Assembly: GCA_043718225.1 (NCBI GenBank)
Contig: JAYSWD010000003.1
Coordinates: forward strand, 1-8,886
Origin: Multiplicimicrobium sp043718225
Lineage (GTDB): Bacteria; Omnitrophota; Omnitrophia; Omnitrophales; Aquincolibacteriaceae
DNA: 8,886 nucleotides
Reading direction: 5' to 3'
Shown here: piece after piece, positions 1-6,792 of the stretch
Numbering within the stretch: the first letter of the stretch is position 1
Layout: each line of letters starts with the position of its first letter
Notes under the pieces: generated by a model
Databases searched by the model: none
What the model saw: only the letters and a program-made list of their open reading frames with translations
What the model was told of the DNA's origin: nothing
Made by a program: the position numbers and the translations under genes

Positions 1-1083
1 TACTTCATGTTCCACTATCTCCCGGATGGCTTCCACTTTCGCGTCAACCACCTCATGCTTATCATTGAAACTAAACGCGTAATCCGGATCTTTGAGCCCC
101 GCGCCCGTCAGCGTAATCACAATCCGTGAGCCCTCTTTAAAATAATTTTTCTTCGCGAGCTTGACGACGCCCGCTACCGCGGCGGCTGAGGCCGGCTCCG
201 CGAAAACACCTTCGCGCTCGGCAATAAAGCGGTAGGCTTTGCCGATTTCATCATCCGTGACCGCGTCAATTAATCCGCCGGATTCATCACGCGCTGCGAG
301 CGCGCCTTTCCAGCTTGCCGGATTTCCGATACGGATCGCGGTTGCGATCGTTTCAGGCTTTGAAAAAACTTTATTATAAACAATCGGCGCCGAACCTTCC
401 GCCTGAAAACCAAGCATCCTCGGCAAAACCTCAGACCGCCCCGCTTTTTTGTATTCGTTATATCCGCGCCAATATGCCGTAATATTTCCCGCGTTACCGA
501 CCGGAATCGCGTGATACTCGGGAGCGTCACCCAAATCATCGACGATTTCAAACGCCGCTGTTTTTTGGCCTTCAATGCGGAAAGGATTAATCGAATTCAC
601 CAGCGTAATTTTTCCGTCTTTGGTCATTTCTTTAACCATTTCAAGCGCCTCATCAAAATTTCCGCGGATTACAATGACCTTCGCGCCGTAACGGTACGCC
701 TGCATCAATTTTCCCATTGCGATCTTTCCGTCCGGAATCAAAACAAAACATTTCATACCACAGCGTGAAGCATAGGCCGCGGCCGCCGCGGAAGTGTTTC
801 CGGTCGACGCGCACATGACGGCTTTGGCGCCGGCTTCGGCGGCTTTGGAAATTGCCATCGTCATTCCGCGGTCTTTAAAAGACCCCGTCGGATTCAACCC
901 TTCAAACTTGTAATAAATCTTTACATTTTTCAGGCCCAATTCCTGCGGCAAAGCTTCCGCCAAAATAAGCGGAGTATTCCCCTCGTTCAAAGAAATAATC
1001 GGAGTCGCGTCCGTGACAGGCAAAAACTCCTGGTAACGTTCGATGATTCCGATTTTTTTAACCGCAAATTTTTTTGTAACCAT
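1..1083 (-). CDS. thrC: Threonine synthase, 3' end cut by window edge
   Basis: PLP enzyme that converts O-phospho-L-homoserine and water to L-threonine and phosphate in the cytoplasm, the last step of threonine synthesis. The frame is open from the ATG at 1081-1083 to the window edge, giving 361 codons with no stop. The PLP-lysine motif GSFKDRG has its lysine at about residue 70. A phosphate-binding loop VGNAGN lies near 195-200, and TLTGAGLKDPD near 324-334 is the usual C-terminal motif. The length and the compact N-terminus match the short (~350 residue) Bacillus/actinobacterial type rather than the long E. coli/yeast type, so only a few residues should be missing. It lies downstream of hom in the same direction with a 114-bp gap filled by a heptamer inverted repeat that carries its probable ribosome binding site. 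No homoserine kinase gene is visible in the window. Confidence 0.95.
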   Translation of the reverse strand, partial: MVTKKFAVKKIGIIERYQEFLPVTDATPIISLNEGNTPLILAEALPQELGLKNVKIYYKFEGLNPTGSFKDRGMTMAISKAAEAGAKAVMCASTGNTSAAAAAYASRCGMKCFVLIPDGKIAMGKLMQAYRYGAKVIVIRGNFDEALEMVKEMTKDGKITLVNSINPFRIEGQKTAAFEIVDDLGDAPEYHAIPVGNAGNITAYWRGYNEYKKAGRSEVLPRMLGFQAEGSAPIVYNKVFSKPETIATAIRIGNPASWKGALAARDESGGLIDAVTDDEIGKAYRFIAEREGVFAEPASAAAVAGVVKLAKKNYFKEGSRIVITLTGAGLKDPDYAFSFNDKHEVVDAKVEAIREIVEHEV

Positions 1084-1085
1084 AA

Positions 1086-1197
1086 CTAATCGCTCCACGA
1101 TCGACGTACCACGCGCAACGATAACTCTAGTCTGAGTGTTCCGTGCCTTTAATTGTTTTCTTCGTGGCTCGTGTCCCGTGGACCGTGGCCCGAATTG
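1086..1197. repeat. Heptamer-phased inverted repeat element, CACG type
   Basis: This fills the gap between hom and thrC. The left arm (1086-1120) is five consecutive 7-base units, four ending in ACG, for example CTCCACG (1093), TACCACG (1107) and CGCAACG (1114). The right arm (1163-1190) is four units starting with CGTG, for example CGTGGCT (1163) and CGTGGAC (1177), followed by CGAATTG up to the hom stop codon. Comparing arm units in order from the outside, I count 19 of 28 bases complementary, with CACG/CGTG as the shared core. The ~40-base loop holds another in-phase CGTGCCT at 1142. The architecture matches the elements at 5709 and 7996, although the words differ. Confidence 0.8.
1093..1098 (-). 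promoter_or_regulatory. Probable thrC ribosome binding site inside the repeat arm
   Basis: Read on the minus strand, GTGGAG lies 9 bases before the thrC ATG and is the best Shine-Dalgarno-like match upstream of it. It is part of one heptamer unit of the thrC-proximal arm. If the arms pair in the hom-thrC transcript, this site would be inside the stem. The base positions are seen directly; the functional role is inferred. Confidence 0.45.
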
Positions 1198-2496
1198 CTA
1201 GTCCTCTATTCTTAAAACCTGTGATTTGCCTTTTATAGGCTTCATCTTGTCGATTGCCGCCACGGCCTGACGGATATTTTTTTCATGTGTCTCATGTGTC
1301 AGCATAATTAACGGCACAATTTTTCCGACGCGGCGTTCCTGCTGAATCACATCGGAAATACTGATATGAAACCGGCCCAAAATATTAGAAATCGACGCCA
1401 AAACACCGGGCTGATCGATCACATGAAACCGCAAATAATAACGCGACTCGATCGAAGAAATATTCCGGACTTTAATATGCTTTTCAATTCCGCGCATCAA
1501 AAGCGTATTTTGCACGGGGCCGTAAATTCCACCCTTCGCAATATCCACCAAATCCGCGAACACAGCGCTCGCTGTGGGATGCGCGCCGGCGCCTTTTCCA
1601 TAAAACAAGACTTCGCCGACTTCGTCACCCTGAATCTGCACCGCGTTAAACGAACCATTTACATTCGCGAGAATATGTTTCTCTGGCACCAAAGTCGGTT
1701 GCACGCGCGCTTCCAGGCCTTCGGCCGAACGTTTCGCGATCGCGAGCAATTTAATGCGATAACCGAAATGCCGCGCGAATTGAATATCTTCGCTGTTAAT
1801 ATCCTGAATACCTTCGCGATAAATCGAATCAAACTTCACGCCGCCGTTGAAAGCATACCGCGCCAAAATAGTGAGTTTGTGGGCCGCGTCTGTACCATCA
1901 ATATCCAATTTTGGATTCGCTTCGGCATAGCCTTTGGCTTGAGCCTGCTTTAAAGCTTCGTCAAAACCTGTTCCATTTTCGGTCATGCTGCTTAAAATAT
2001 AATTACTTGTGCCGTTGATAATCGACGAAACCGATTGAATCTTATTGGCAACCAAACCCTCGCGCAAAGCTTTCATCACAGGAATGCCGCCCGCGACACT
2101 CGCTTCAAAACAAATCCAGCGCTTCTTTTGATACGCCAGCCGGAAAATCTCATCGCCGTGTTCAGCAAGCAAAGCCTTGTTGGCGGTAACAACATGCTTT
2201 CCGTTCTTCAGGGCTTCGCGCACTAACACGCGCGCTTCGCGGGTGCCGCCGATTAATTCCACCACCACGTCAATCGAAGGATCTTTTACGACCAGCTTGG
2301 CATTATTTGTCAAAAGATGCGCGGAAACCTTGAGTGAACGCTTTTTACCGAGGTTCTTGACCGCGATTTTACGGATTTCAAAATCCACGCCCAGCTGGCT
2401 GACAAACCAAGCCCGCTTAGCCTGGAGAATCTCCACCAATCCTGTGCCGACCCGCCCCAATCCCAAAATACCGATACGAATTTTTTGAGTACTCAT
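1198..2496 (-). CDS. hom: Homoserine dehydrogenase with C-terminal ACT domain
   Basis: NAD(P)-dependent enzyme that reduces aspartate semialdehyde to homoserine, the branch point to threonine and methionine. It has 432 residues, the usual length of the monofunctional enzyme. The Rossmann motif GLGRVG is at 12-17. TANK (104-107) and SVAGGIPVMKALREGL (133-148) are family motifs. NPKLDIDGTDAAHKLTILA (194-212) holds the expected catalytic aspartate (D203) and lysine (K207). An ACT domain (about 352-425, beginning YYLRFHVIDQPGVLASIS) suggests allosteric feedback, typically by threonine. It is not fused to aspartokinase. The ATG at 2494-2496 is preceded by AGAGG only two bases away, an unusually short spacing, but no better start precedes the Rossmann strand. 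It probably leads a hom-thrC transcript. Confidence 0.96.
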   Translation of the reverse strand: MSTQKIRIGILGLGRVGTGLVEILQAKRAWFVSQLGVDFEIRKIAVKNLGKKRSLKVSAHLLTNNAKLVVKDPSIDVVVELIGGTREARVLVREALKNGKHVVTANKALLAEHGDEIFRLAYQKKRWICFEASVAGGIPVMKALREGLVANKIQSVSSIINGTSNYILSSMTENGTGFDEALKQAQAKGYAEANPKLDIDGTDAAHKLTILARYAFNGGVKFDSIYREGIQDINSEDIQFARHFGYRIKLLAIAKRSAEGLEARVQPTLVPEKHILANVNGSFNAVQIQGDEVGEVLFYGKGAGAHPTASAVFADLVDIAKGGIYGPVQNTLLMRGIEKHIKVRNISSIESRYYLRFHVIDQPGVLASISNILGRFHISISDVIQQERRVGKIVPLIMLTHETHEKNIRQAVAAIDKMKPIKGKSQVLRIED

Positions 2497-2538
2497 AGCC
2501 TCTAAAAGTGCTGTTTTGCGGCCCTAAAACAAGCTCGA

Positions 2539-2544
2539 ATTATA
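2539..2544 (-). promoter_or_regulatory. Extended -10 promoter element for hom
   Basis: On the minus strand this is TATAAT preceded by TGC, giving the extended -10 form TGnTATAAT, about 43 bases before the hom start codon. No good -35 hexamer is visible at 16-18 bases, which fits an extended -10 promoter. It should drive hom and thrC together. Sigma-70-type rules are assumed. Confidence 0.5.
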
Positions 2545-2575
2545 GCATAGAAGCGCTTTTACGCTGTATTGGGAT

Positions 2576-2604
2576 TTGGAATTTTCAACCTTCGGGAGTA
2601 TACT
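2576..2604 (+). promoter_or_regulatory. Candidate sigma-70 promoter for the secreted protein gene
   Basis: TTGGAA (2576-2581) and TATACT (2599-2604) are separated by exactly 17 bases and match the -35 and -10 consensus at 4/6 and 5/6 positions. Transcription would start near 2611, leaving a leader of about 65 bases that holds GAAAGGG (2659-2665), a plausible ribosome binding site 11 bases before the ATG. Together with the hom promoter it forms a divergent promoter region in the 180-bp gap. Confidence 0.45.
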
Positions 2605-2676
2605 CTCCACCGGCCATCAACTAAACGGACAATTTGGCCTTTATCGTTAATCCAATCTGAAAGGGTCGAATAATAT

Positions 2677-3105
2677 ATGCGTCATTCTTTTAATTTGTTT
2701 CTGATCATTGGGCTGTGCGTTATTTCAATGGGCATGTCGCGCCGCGGTCAATACGACGAAGAAGCCCGCGATGTGGAAAAATTTCAAAAGAACTATGAAA
2801 AATCCAGCTCCACTACAGAGACTGCGACATCGTCCGTCGGGGAAATGGCATCCGGAGTTAAGCAGGCCACTTACGGCAGCACCAAAGGACTTCTCAGCTC
2901 CACAGCTGAAGGCACGGCGGAAAACCCTCCGGTGGTAGGAACAGTCAAAGGCGTAGCGGACGGCGCCGGTAAAGTTCTTGAGAACACTTCCAAGGGCATC
3001 GCCAAAGTCGCGACCTTCGGCCAAGCAGATACGAGCACATTCCGAGTTGAAGACCCCGAGCACGGAAAAGAAAACGACACAACAAAAGTTAAGTTTAATT
3101 TCTAA
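2677..3105 (+). CDS. Small secreted protein of unknown function
   Basis: 142 residues, not recognised as a named family. Residues 1-20 form a signal-peptide-like segment: a short basic N-terminus, then the hydrophobic stretch FNLFLIIGLCVISMG. Cys14 does not sit in a convincing lipobox, so a lipoprotein is unlikely. Residues 25-45 are charged and probably helical. A central region (about 50-118) is rich in Gly, Ala, Ser and Thr with spaced small residues (VKGVADGAGKVLENTSKGIA at 90-109), like amphipathic or glycine-zipper helices. The tail is charged. It is likely periplasmic or envelope associated. The ATG has an upstream GAAAGGG and a candidate promoter. The last seven codons and the stop lie in the left arm of a perfect hairpin. 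The overlapping open frames on both strands here lack a signal peptide or start signals and look like shadows. Confidence 0.75.
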   Translation: MRHSFNLFLIIGLCVISMGMSRRGQYDEEARDVEKFQKNYEKSSSTTETATSSVGEMASGVKQATYGSTKGLLSSTAEGTAENPPVVGTVKGVADGAGKVLENTSKGIAKVATFGQADTSTFRVEDPEHGKENDTTKVKFNF

Positions 3106-3132
3106 CTTCGTTAGAAATTAAACTTAACTTTT
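3084..3132. terminator. Perfect 23-bp hairpin, likely bidirectional terminator
   Basis: 3084-3106 and 3110-3132 are exact reverse complements with a 3-base loop (TTC). The outer ends are AAAA on the left and TTTT on the right, so either strand gives a stem ending in a short U run. It lies between two convergent genes, as a shared terminator would. The stem is AT-rich, which is weaker than a classic terminator, and the left arm contains the TAA stop (3103-3105) of the upstream gene. Confidence 0.65.
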
Positions 3133-3146
3133 AAGTCAGTGTTATT

Positions 3147-3173
3147 TATGGCGCACAGCAAGCTTGCGCCATA
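3147..3173. repeat. Short GC-rich hairpin between convergent genes
   Basis: TATGGCGCA (3147-3155) and TGCGCCATA (3165-3173) are perfect inverted repeats around a 9-base loop. The structure lies just past the 23-bp hairpin and before the end of the DUF4385 gene. No U run follows on either strand. It may add to transcript end protection; the role is unknown. Confidence 0.5.
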
Positions 3174-3203
3174 GTAATTTCTAATCAAAATATACACTTT
3201 ACT

Positions 3204-3755
3204 TTAAAGTCTGTTTTGTTTTGCGGCTCGAAACAACTCTTCTTCAAAATAAAAAATCCTATCCTGTTGACCAGGCCGGCTTTGAAGTCTCGCCGCTCTG
3301 CCAGGCTTTTTTTGAGCCAAATAATCGCGGTCAATTCGGATTTTGCCCCACACCTTATAAAAAACAGCCGCCGTTTCGGCTTTAACTGTATCTAGCTTAT
3401 AAGGCAGAACTTCACTGGTGCCGGGTTTATATTTACGTCCGCCGGCGTGATTTGCATAACGGCGCGCACGGGTATAACCCATTTGAATAAATTTCCGGGC
3501 CATATCCATCCCAATAAAATCGCCCGTCTTTTTATATTGAAGATAAAGCACATAGATTTTATCCGCAGATTTTTTCGCAATCGCGGGAGTCTTAAATTTC
3601 CAATGCGGCAAAATTTCACTTTTGTACGGTTCAACTAAAAGCACGCTCTGTTCCCCGCGCCCGACCCGGTATAAATGCGGCTTCTGCCTGAAATTGATTT
3701 TCTTATAATCCAAACCGTAATCAAATTCAGAAATTTTTTTAACGGTTTTTTTCAT
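3204..3755 (-). CDS. DUF4385 family protein
   Basis: 183 residues that I recognise as the uncharacterised DUF4385 family, found in scattered bacteria, eukaryotes and viruses. Family signatures in order: FDYGLDYKKINFR (11-23), LYRVGRGEQSVLLVEPYKSE (28-47), LPHWKFKTP (49-57), GDFIGMDMARKFIQMGYTRA (78-97) and RRYANHAGGRKY (98-109). No function is established, and the charged and aromatic invariant residues suggest a soluble cytoplasmic protein. Past about residue 148 the tail (PGRAARLQSRPGQQ, then FYFEEELF) looks lineage-specific. The ATG has no Shine-Dalgarno match and lies in a small palindrome. It is downstream of msbA in the same direction but separated by a palindromic repeat, so it is probably not a lipid A gene. 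Confidence 0.85.
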   Translation of the reverse strand: MKKTVKKISEFDYGLDYKKINFRQKPHLYRVGRGEQSVLLVEPYKSEILPHWKFKTPAIAKKSADKIYVLYLQYKKTGDFIGMDMARKFIQMGYTRARRYANHAGGRKYKPGTSEVLPYKLDTVKAETAAVFYKVWGKIRIDRDYLAQKKPGRAARLQSRPGQQDRIFYFEEELFRAAKQNRL

Positions 3756-3770
3756 AATTATTATGAAAAA
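3748..3770. repeat. Small palindrome over the DUF4385 start codon
   Basis: TTTTTCATAA (3748-3757) and TTATGAAAAA (3761-3770) are perfect reverse complements around TTA. The minus-strand start codon (3753-3755) is in one arm, so an RNA hairpin here would cover it. It could equally be a weak transcription stop for msbA, because a U run follows the stem on the minus strand. Confidence 0.5.
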
Positions 3771-3771
3771 C

Positions 3772-3895
3772 TAAAACTGCTGAAAATGTTTCAGATGCAA
3801 GGCGCGATCGAGCGACTGCGGAGGCGTAGTAAAACCTACGCCGCACAAAGGAGCGAAGGTCGCAACGAAGCAGATGAACATTTTCAGCAGTTTTA
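3772..3895. repeat. Palindromic dispersed repeat, copy 1
   Basis: A nested inverted repeat. The outer arms 3772-3790 and 3877-3895 are 19 bases each and exactly complementary. The inner stem is GGCGTAG (3823-3829) with CTACGCC (3836-3842) around a 6-base loop. The segments between the stems (GGCGCGA, GAGCGACTGCGGAG, CGCACAAAGGAGCGA, GCAACGAAGCAGA) recur in the same order at 8582-8702. The msbA stop codon TAA (3893-3895) lies in the outer arm. There is no coding capacity, so it resembles a REP or MITE-like element moved by something outside the window. Confidence 0.75.
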
Positions 3896-5677
3896 CTCGC
3901 GGAATTGGAGATCGTAGAGGTCTTTGTACAACCCCCCGCTCTTAAGAAGCGCATCATGCGCTCCCTCTTCCATGATTTTACCTTCGCGGAGAACGATAAT
4001 GCGGCTGGCCTTTTTAACGGTTGAAAGGCGATGCGCGATGACAAGCACGGTGCGCGCGCGCATGAGGTTTTCCAGCGCGACTTGGACTTCGAATTCGCTG
4101 TGGGTATCTAAATTGGATGTGGCTTCATCCAGAATTAAAATCGGGGGGTTTTTTAAAAGCGCGCGCGCGATTGAAATACGCTGACGCTGTCCGCCCGATA
4201 AATTCATGCCGCGTTCGCCAATATTCGTATCGTATCCATTCGGCATCGCTGAAATAAAATCATGCGCCTGTGCCGCTTGCGCGGCGGCAATCACCGCTTC
4301 GCTTGAGGCGCTCGGATCCGCATAAGCGATATTTTCGCGGACGGTGCCGTTAAAAAGCACGGTGTCCTGCGTCACAATCGCGATCATGGCCCGCAGGGAA
4401 TGCAGCGTCATCTTGCGCAAATCCGTGTCATTGACTTTAATGCTTCCCGATGCCGGATCATAAAAACGGGGCAAAAGATTCGCAAGGGTGCTTTTACCCG
4501 AACCGCTTTGGCCGACCAGCGCCACCACTTCGCCCGCTCGGATTTTAAAATTAAAATTCTTGAAAATTTCGGGTCCCGTCGGATAGCGGAAAGTCAAATT
4601 TTCATAGCTAATCTGGCGCACGGGCTCTTTAAAATCAACCGCGCCAGGCAAATCACGGACGGACGGAACCGTATCCAAAATCTCAAAAATGCGCTGTCCC
4701 GCCGCAACGGACTGTTGAATCGTGTTATTCACTTTACTGATTTTCTTGACCGGCTCATAAAGTAAAAAAAGGGCCGCAATAAAAGAAGTGAACCGCTCGG
4801 GAGTGAAATCATTCATCGACATTCCAATCGCAAGCGCCGCGCCCAGCGCGCCCATCATCTCTATAAAAGGCCGCTGCAAAATAGAAATGCGCACGGTTTT
4901 CTTGTAATGATCAAAAACACTTTTGTTGATCGAATTAAATTTCTGAATCATACGATTTTCCTGATTGAATGCTTTCACGATCGCCATACCCATCAAACTT
5001 TCACCGATGAAAGACGTAATGTCTCCTGTGCGCTCCTGCATTTTTTTTGTCGTGCGCCTTAAAGATTTCCCGAAAATCGCGATCGGAATGGCAACAACGG
5101 AAAAAACCGCGATCGCGACAATGCCGCTTTTTCCGCCCCACAAAATAACGGGCGGTAATAAAAAAAGTACCGTGAGCGGCTGTTTAATTAAATCGGTAAG
5201 TACGTCCGTGACGGCTCCTTGAATGGAAGTGACATCGTTGGTGATACGGCTTAAAAAATCGCCCGTCCTTCCTTGAGAATAAAAATCGCTGGAAAGCTTC
5301 GTCAAATGCGCGAACAAATCTTCGCGTACTTTTTTAACCGCGCGCAGGCCAATATTGGTCATCTGATAATCGACTATGTAACCGAATAAACTGCGCAATC
5401 CCATAACACCGAAAATAATCACGGGAAGCCAGGCGGCGCTGAAATGAATATTGAGGGCCAGCGGTAAATTGGGGATACGGTCGCTGTTTAATATGATTTC
5501 GCGCTTGCTTGAAAGGCCGCTGATCGTAAGATAAGGAATGGCGGAAACCAAAGCCATAGTCAGCGCGTATCCCACCATTCCGCTAACGGCAATCGCAAAA
5601 CGCCAGAGATGCGGCCGGATATACTCCAAAAGCCGGGCGTAAATGACCAGCGCTTTTTTCTCGGTTTGAATACCCAC
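3893..5677 (-). CDS. msbA: MsbA-type ABC exporter (lipid flippase), permease-ATPase fusion
   Basis: A 594-residue half transporter that would work as a homodimer in the inner membrane. The N-terminal half (about 1-330) is a six-helix ABC exporter domain. The first helix (about 25-52) is followed by a loop to about residue 80, and long amphipathic connectors contain YSQGRTGDFLSRITNDV (133-149). The ATPase domain has Walker A GQSGSGKST (389-397), Q-loop Q437, signature LSGGQRQR (493-500), Walker B ILILDEAT (513-520) and H-loop His549, all intact. MsbA proteins flip core-lipid A across the inner membrane using ATP; the divergent oxidoreductase-lpxB pair next door supports that role, but a general drug or lipid exporter cannot be excluded from sequence alone. 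The start is GTG (5675-5677) with AAGGGGG closely upstream. The stop lies inside a palindromic repeat. Confidence 0.88.
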   Translation of the reverse strand: MGIQTEKKALVIYARLLEYIRPHLWRFAIAVSGMVGYALTMALVSAIPYLTISGLSSKREIILNSDRIPNLPLALNIHFSAAWLPVIIFGVMGLRSLFGYIVDYQMTNIGLRAVKKVREDLFAHLTKLSSDFYSQGRTGDFLSRITNDVTSIQGAVTDVLTDLIKQPLTVLFLLPPVILWGGKSGIVAIAVFSVVAIPIAIFGKSLRRTTKKMQERTGDITSFIGESLMGMAIVKAFNQENRMIQKFNSINKSVFDHYKKTVRISILQRPFIEMMGALGAALAIGMSMNDFTPERFTSFIAALFLLYEPVKKISKVNNTIQQSVAAGQRIFEILDTVPSVRDLPGAVDFKEPVRQISYENLTFRYPTGPEIFKNFNFKIRAGEVVALVGQSGSGKSTLANLLPRFYDPASGSIKVNDTDLRKMTLHSLRAMIAIVTQDTVLFNGTVRENIAYADPSASSEAVIAAAQAAQAHDFISAMPNGYDTNIGERGMNLSGGQRQRISIARALLKNPPILILDEATSNLDTHSEFEVQVALENLMRARTVLVIAHRLSTVKKASRIIVLREGKIMEEGAHDALLKSGGLYKDLYDLQFRE

Positions 5678-5708
5678 AATCCCCCTTGTAAAACGGCCCG
5701 TATTCTAT

Positions 5709-5812
5709 CAGACCATAGACTGTAAACTATAGACAAAAGACACATACCGCTGAATGGACGGCTGAGAAACCGGTCTTTTTTCTATTGTCTATAGTCTATT
5801 GTCCATAGTCTG
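5709..5812. repeat. Heptamer-phased inverted repeat element, TAGAC type
   Basis: This lies in the gap between divergent msbA and the oxidoreductase gene. The left arm starts with CAGAC (5709) followed by four 7-base units to 5741, including CATAGAC (5714), TATAGAC (5728) and AAAAGAC (5735). The right arm (5773-5812) has five units, including GTCTTTT (5773), GTCTATA (5787) and GTCCATA (5801), and ends with GTCTG. Pairing in order from the outside gives 28 of 33 complementary bases, with three blocks perfect, and leaves one right-arm unit (5780-5786) bulged. The loop is 31 bases. The right arm ends 2 bases before a TATAAT box. Confidence 0.82.
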
Positions 5813-5814
5813 TA

Positions 5815-5820
5815 TATAAT
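5815..5820 (+). promoter_or_regulatory. -10 box giving a probably leaderless oxidoreductase mRNA
   Basis: A perfect TATAAT ends only 5 bases before the ATG at 5826, so transcription would start at or next to the start codon. There is no Shine-Dalgarno match, consistent with a leaderless message. The -35 region falls in the heptamer arm, where TTGTCT and TTGTCC recur but not at the ideal 17-base distance. Confidence 0.5.
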
Positions 5821-5825
5821 TCCCT

Positions 5826-6767
5826 ATGCAAAAGAAACTACTCGTAGGCGTCGTCGGAATCGGCTATCTCGGTAAAATTCACACCCGTATCTATAATGAA
5901 CTGCCCGAAGCGGAGCTGGTCGGAATCTGCGATTCCAATTTAGAAACAAAAATCAAAGCCGATGAATACGGCGTCGCTTTTTTTACCGATTACCGCGACC
6001 TTATCGGCAAAGTAGATGCGGTCAGCATTGTTACGCCGACATTGACGCATCACTCGGTCGCCAAAGATTTTCTGAACGCGGGCATTCACACTCTCATCGA
6101 AAAACCGATTACGCTCAAACTCGAAGACGCGGATGAGCTGATTGAAATCGCGCGAAAAAAGAAACTGACTCTGCAAGTCGGCCATCTTGAAAGACACAAT
6201 CCCGGCTTTAGGCGCATCGCTGAAATTATTCAAAATGTAGGCTTTCTCGAAATTCACCGCCTCGGACCTTTTACCGGACGCATCAACGACTGCGGTGTCG
6301 TGCTTGATCTCATGATTCACGACCTCGACATCTTGCTCGGCTTGATCAAATCCCCCATCAAAAGTATTGATGCGATGGGCATTCATGTTCTGACACCCTT
6401 TGAAGATATCGCGAATGTTCGCATACGCTTTGAAAACGGCGCCGTGGCTAATCTTACGGCGTCACGCCTCACCTTTGAAAAACAGCGCCGCCTGCGCGTG
6501 TTCCAAGAAAACGGCTATCTCTCTCTCGACTATGAAGCCCAAAGCTGCAAAATCATCCGTAAGCTGGGCGATCAGATTGAACAGGAAACCATCGACATTC
6601 AAAAAGGCGAGCCTCTCAAAGAAGAACTGCGTTTTTTTATTAACAGTATCCTGGACGGAACCGGCCCCGGAAATCCCGATACCGCCGCGCGCGATGCTTT
6701 GGCGCTTGCCATTCAAATCCGTGATTCCATTGATGATCAAATGCGCGCCCGTTCTGTTTTGAAATAA
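5826..6767 (+). CDS. Gfo/Idh/MocA family oxidoreductase, lipid A cluster
   Basis: A 313-residue NAD(P)-dependent sugar or sugar-nucleotide oxidoreductase. The N-terminal Rossmann fold starts VGVVGIGYLGKIHTRIYNEL, with GIGYLG at 11-16. SIVTPTLTHH (67-76) and the family catalytic motif EKP (92-94, in LIEKPITL) follow. The C-terminal sheet domain has DLMIHDLDILL (161-171) with the usual HD pair. Its substrate cannot be read from motifs. Its position directly upstream of lpxB recalls GnnA, the UDP-GlcNAc 3-dehydrogenase of Acidithiobacillus and Leptospira that leads to 3-amino lipid A with the aminotransferase GnnB; no GnnB is in the window. It is 106 bp from lpxB with a large palindrome between them. 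Alternatives are other UDP-sugar or inositol dehydrogenases. Confidence 0.85.
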   Translation: MQKKLLVGVVGIGYLGKIHTRIYNELPEAELVGICDSNLETKIKADEYGVAFFTDYRDLIGKVDAVSIVTPTLTHHSVAKDFLNAGIHTLIEKPITLKLEDADELIEIARKKKLTLQVGHLERHNPGFRRIAEIIQNVGFLEIHRLGPFTGRINDCGVVLDLMIHDLDILLGLIKSPIKSIDAMGIHVLTPFEDIANVRIRFENGAVANLTASRLTFEKQRRLRVFQENGYLSLDYEAQSCKIIRKLGDQIEQETIDIQKGEPLKEELRFFINSILDGTGPGNPDTAARDALALAIQIRDSIDDQMRARSVLK

Positions 6768-6792
6768 TGGTTAACACCTCGTATGATCTTCC

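Noticed and set aside
1366..1953. A 195-residue plus-strand open frame inside hom
   Set aside because: It is antisense to the conserved homoserine dehydrogenase core and is explained by codon bias of the real gene.
2497..2676. Threonine/methionine-responsive riboswitch or attenuator upstream of hom
   Set aside because: The predicted leader is only about 35 bases, with no leader peptide and no terminator/antiterminator pair.
2725..3063. Minus-strand open frame opposite the small secreted protein
   Set aside because: The plus frame has a signal peptide, promoter and ribosome binding site; the minus frame has none of these and no recognisable family.
3739..4044. 101-residue minus-strand frame across the msbA end and the palindromic repeat
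   Set aside because: It overlaps the conserved msbA ATPase end in another frame and is mostly repeat-encoded.
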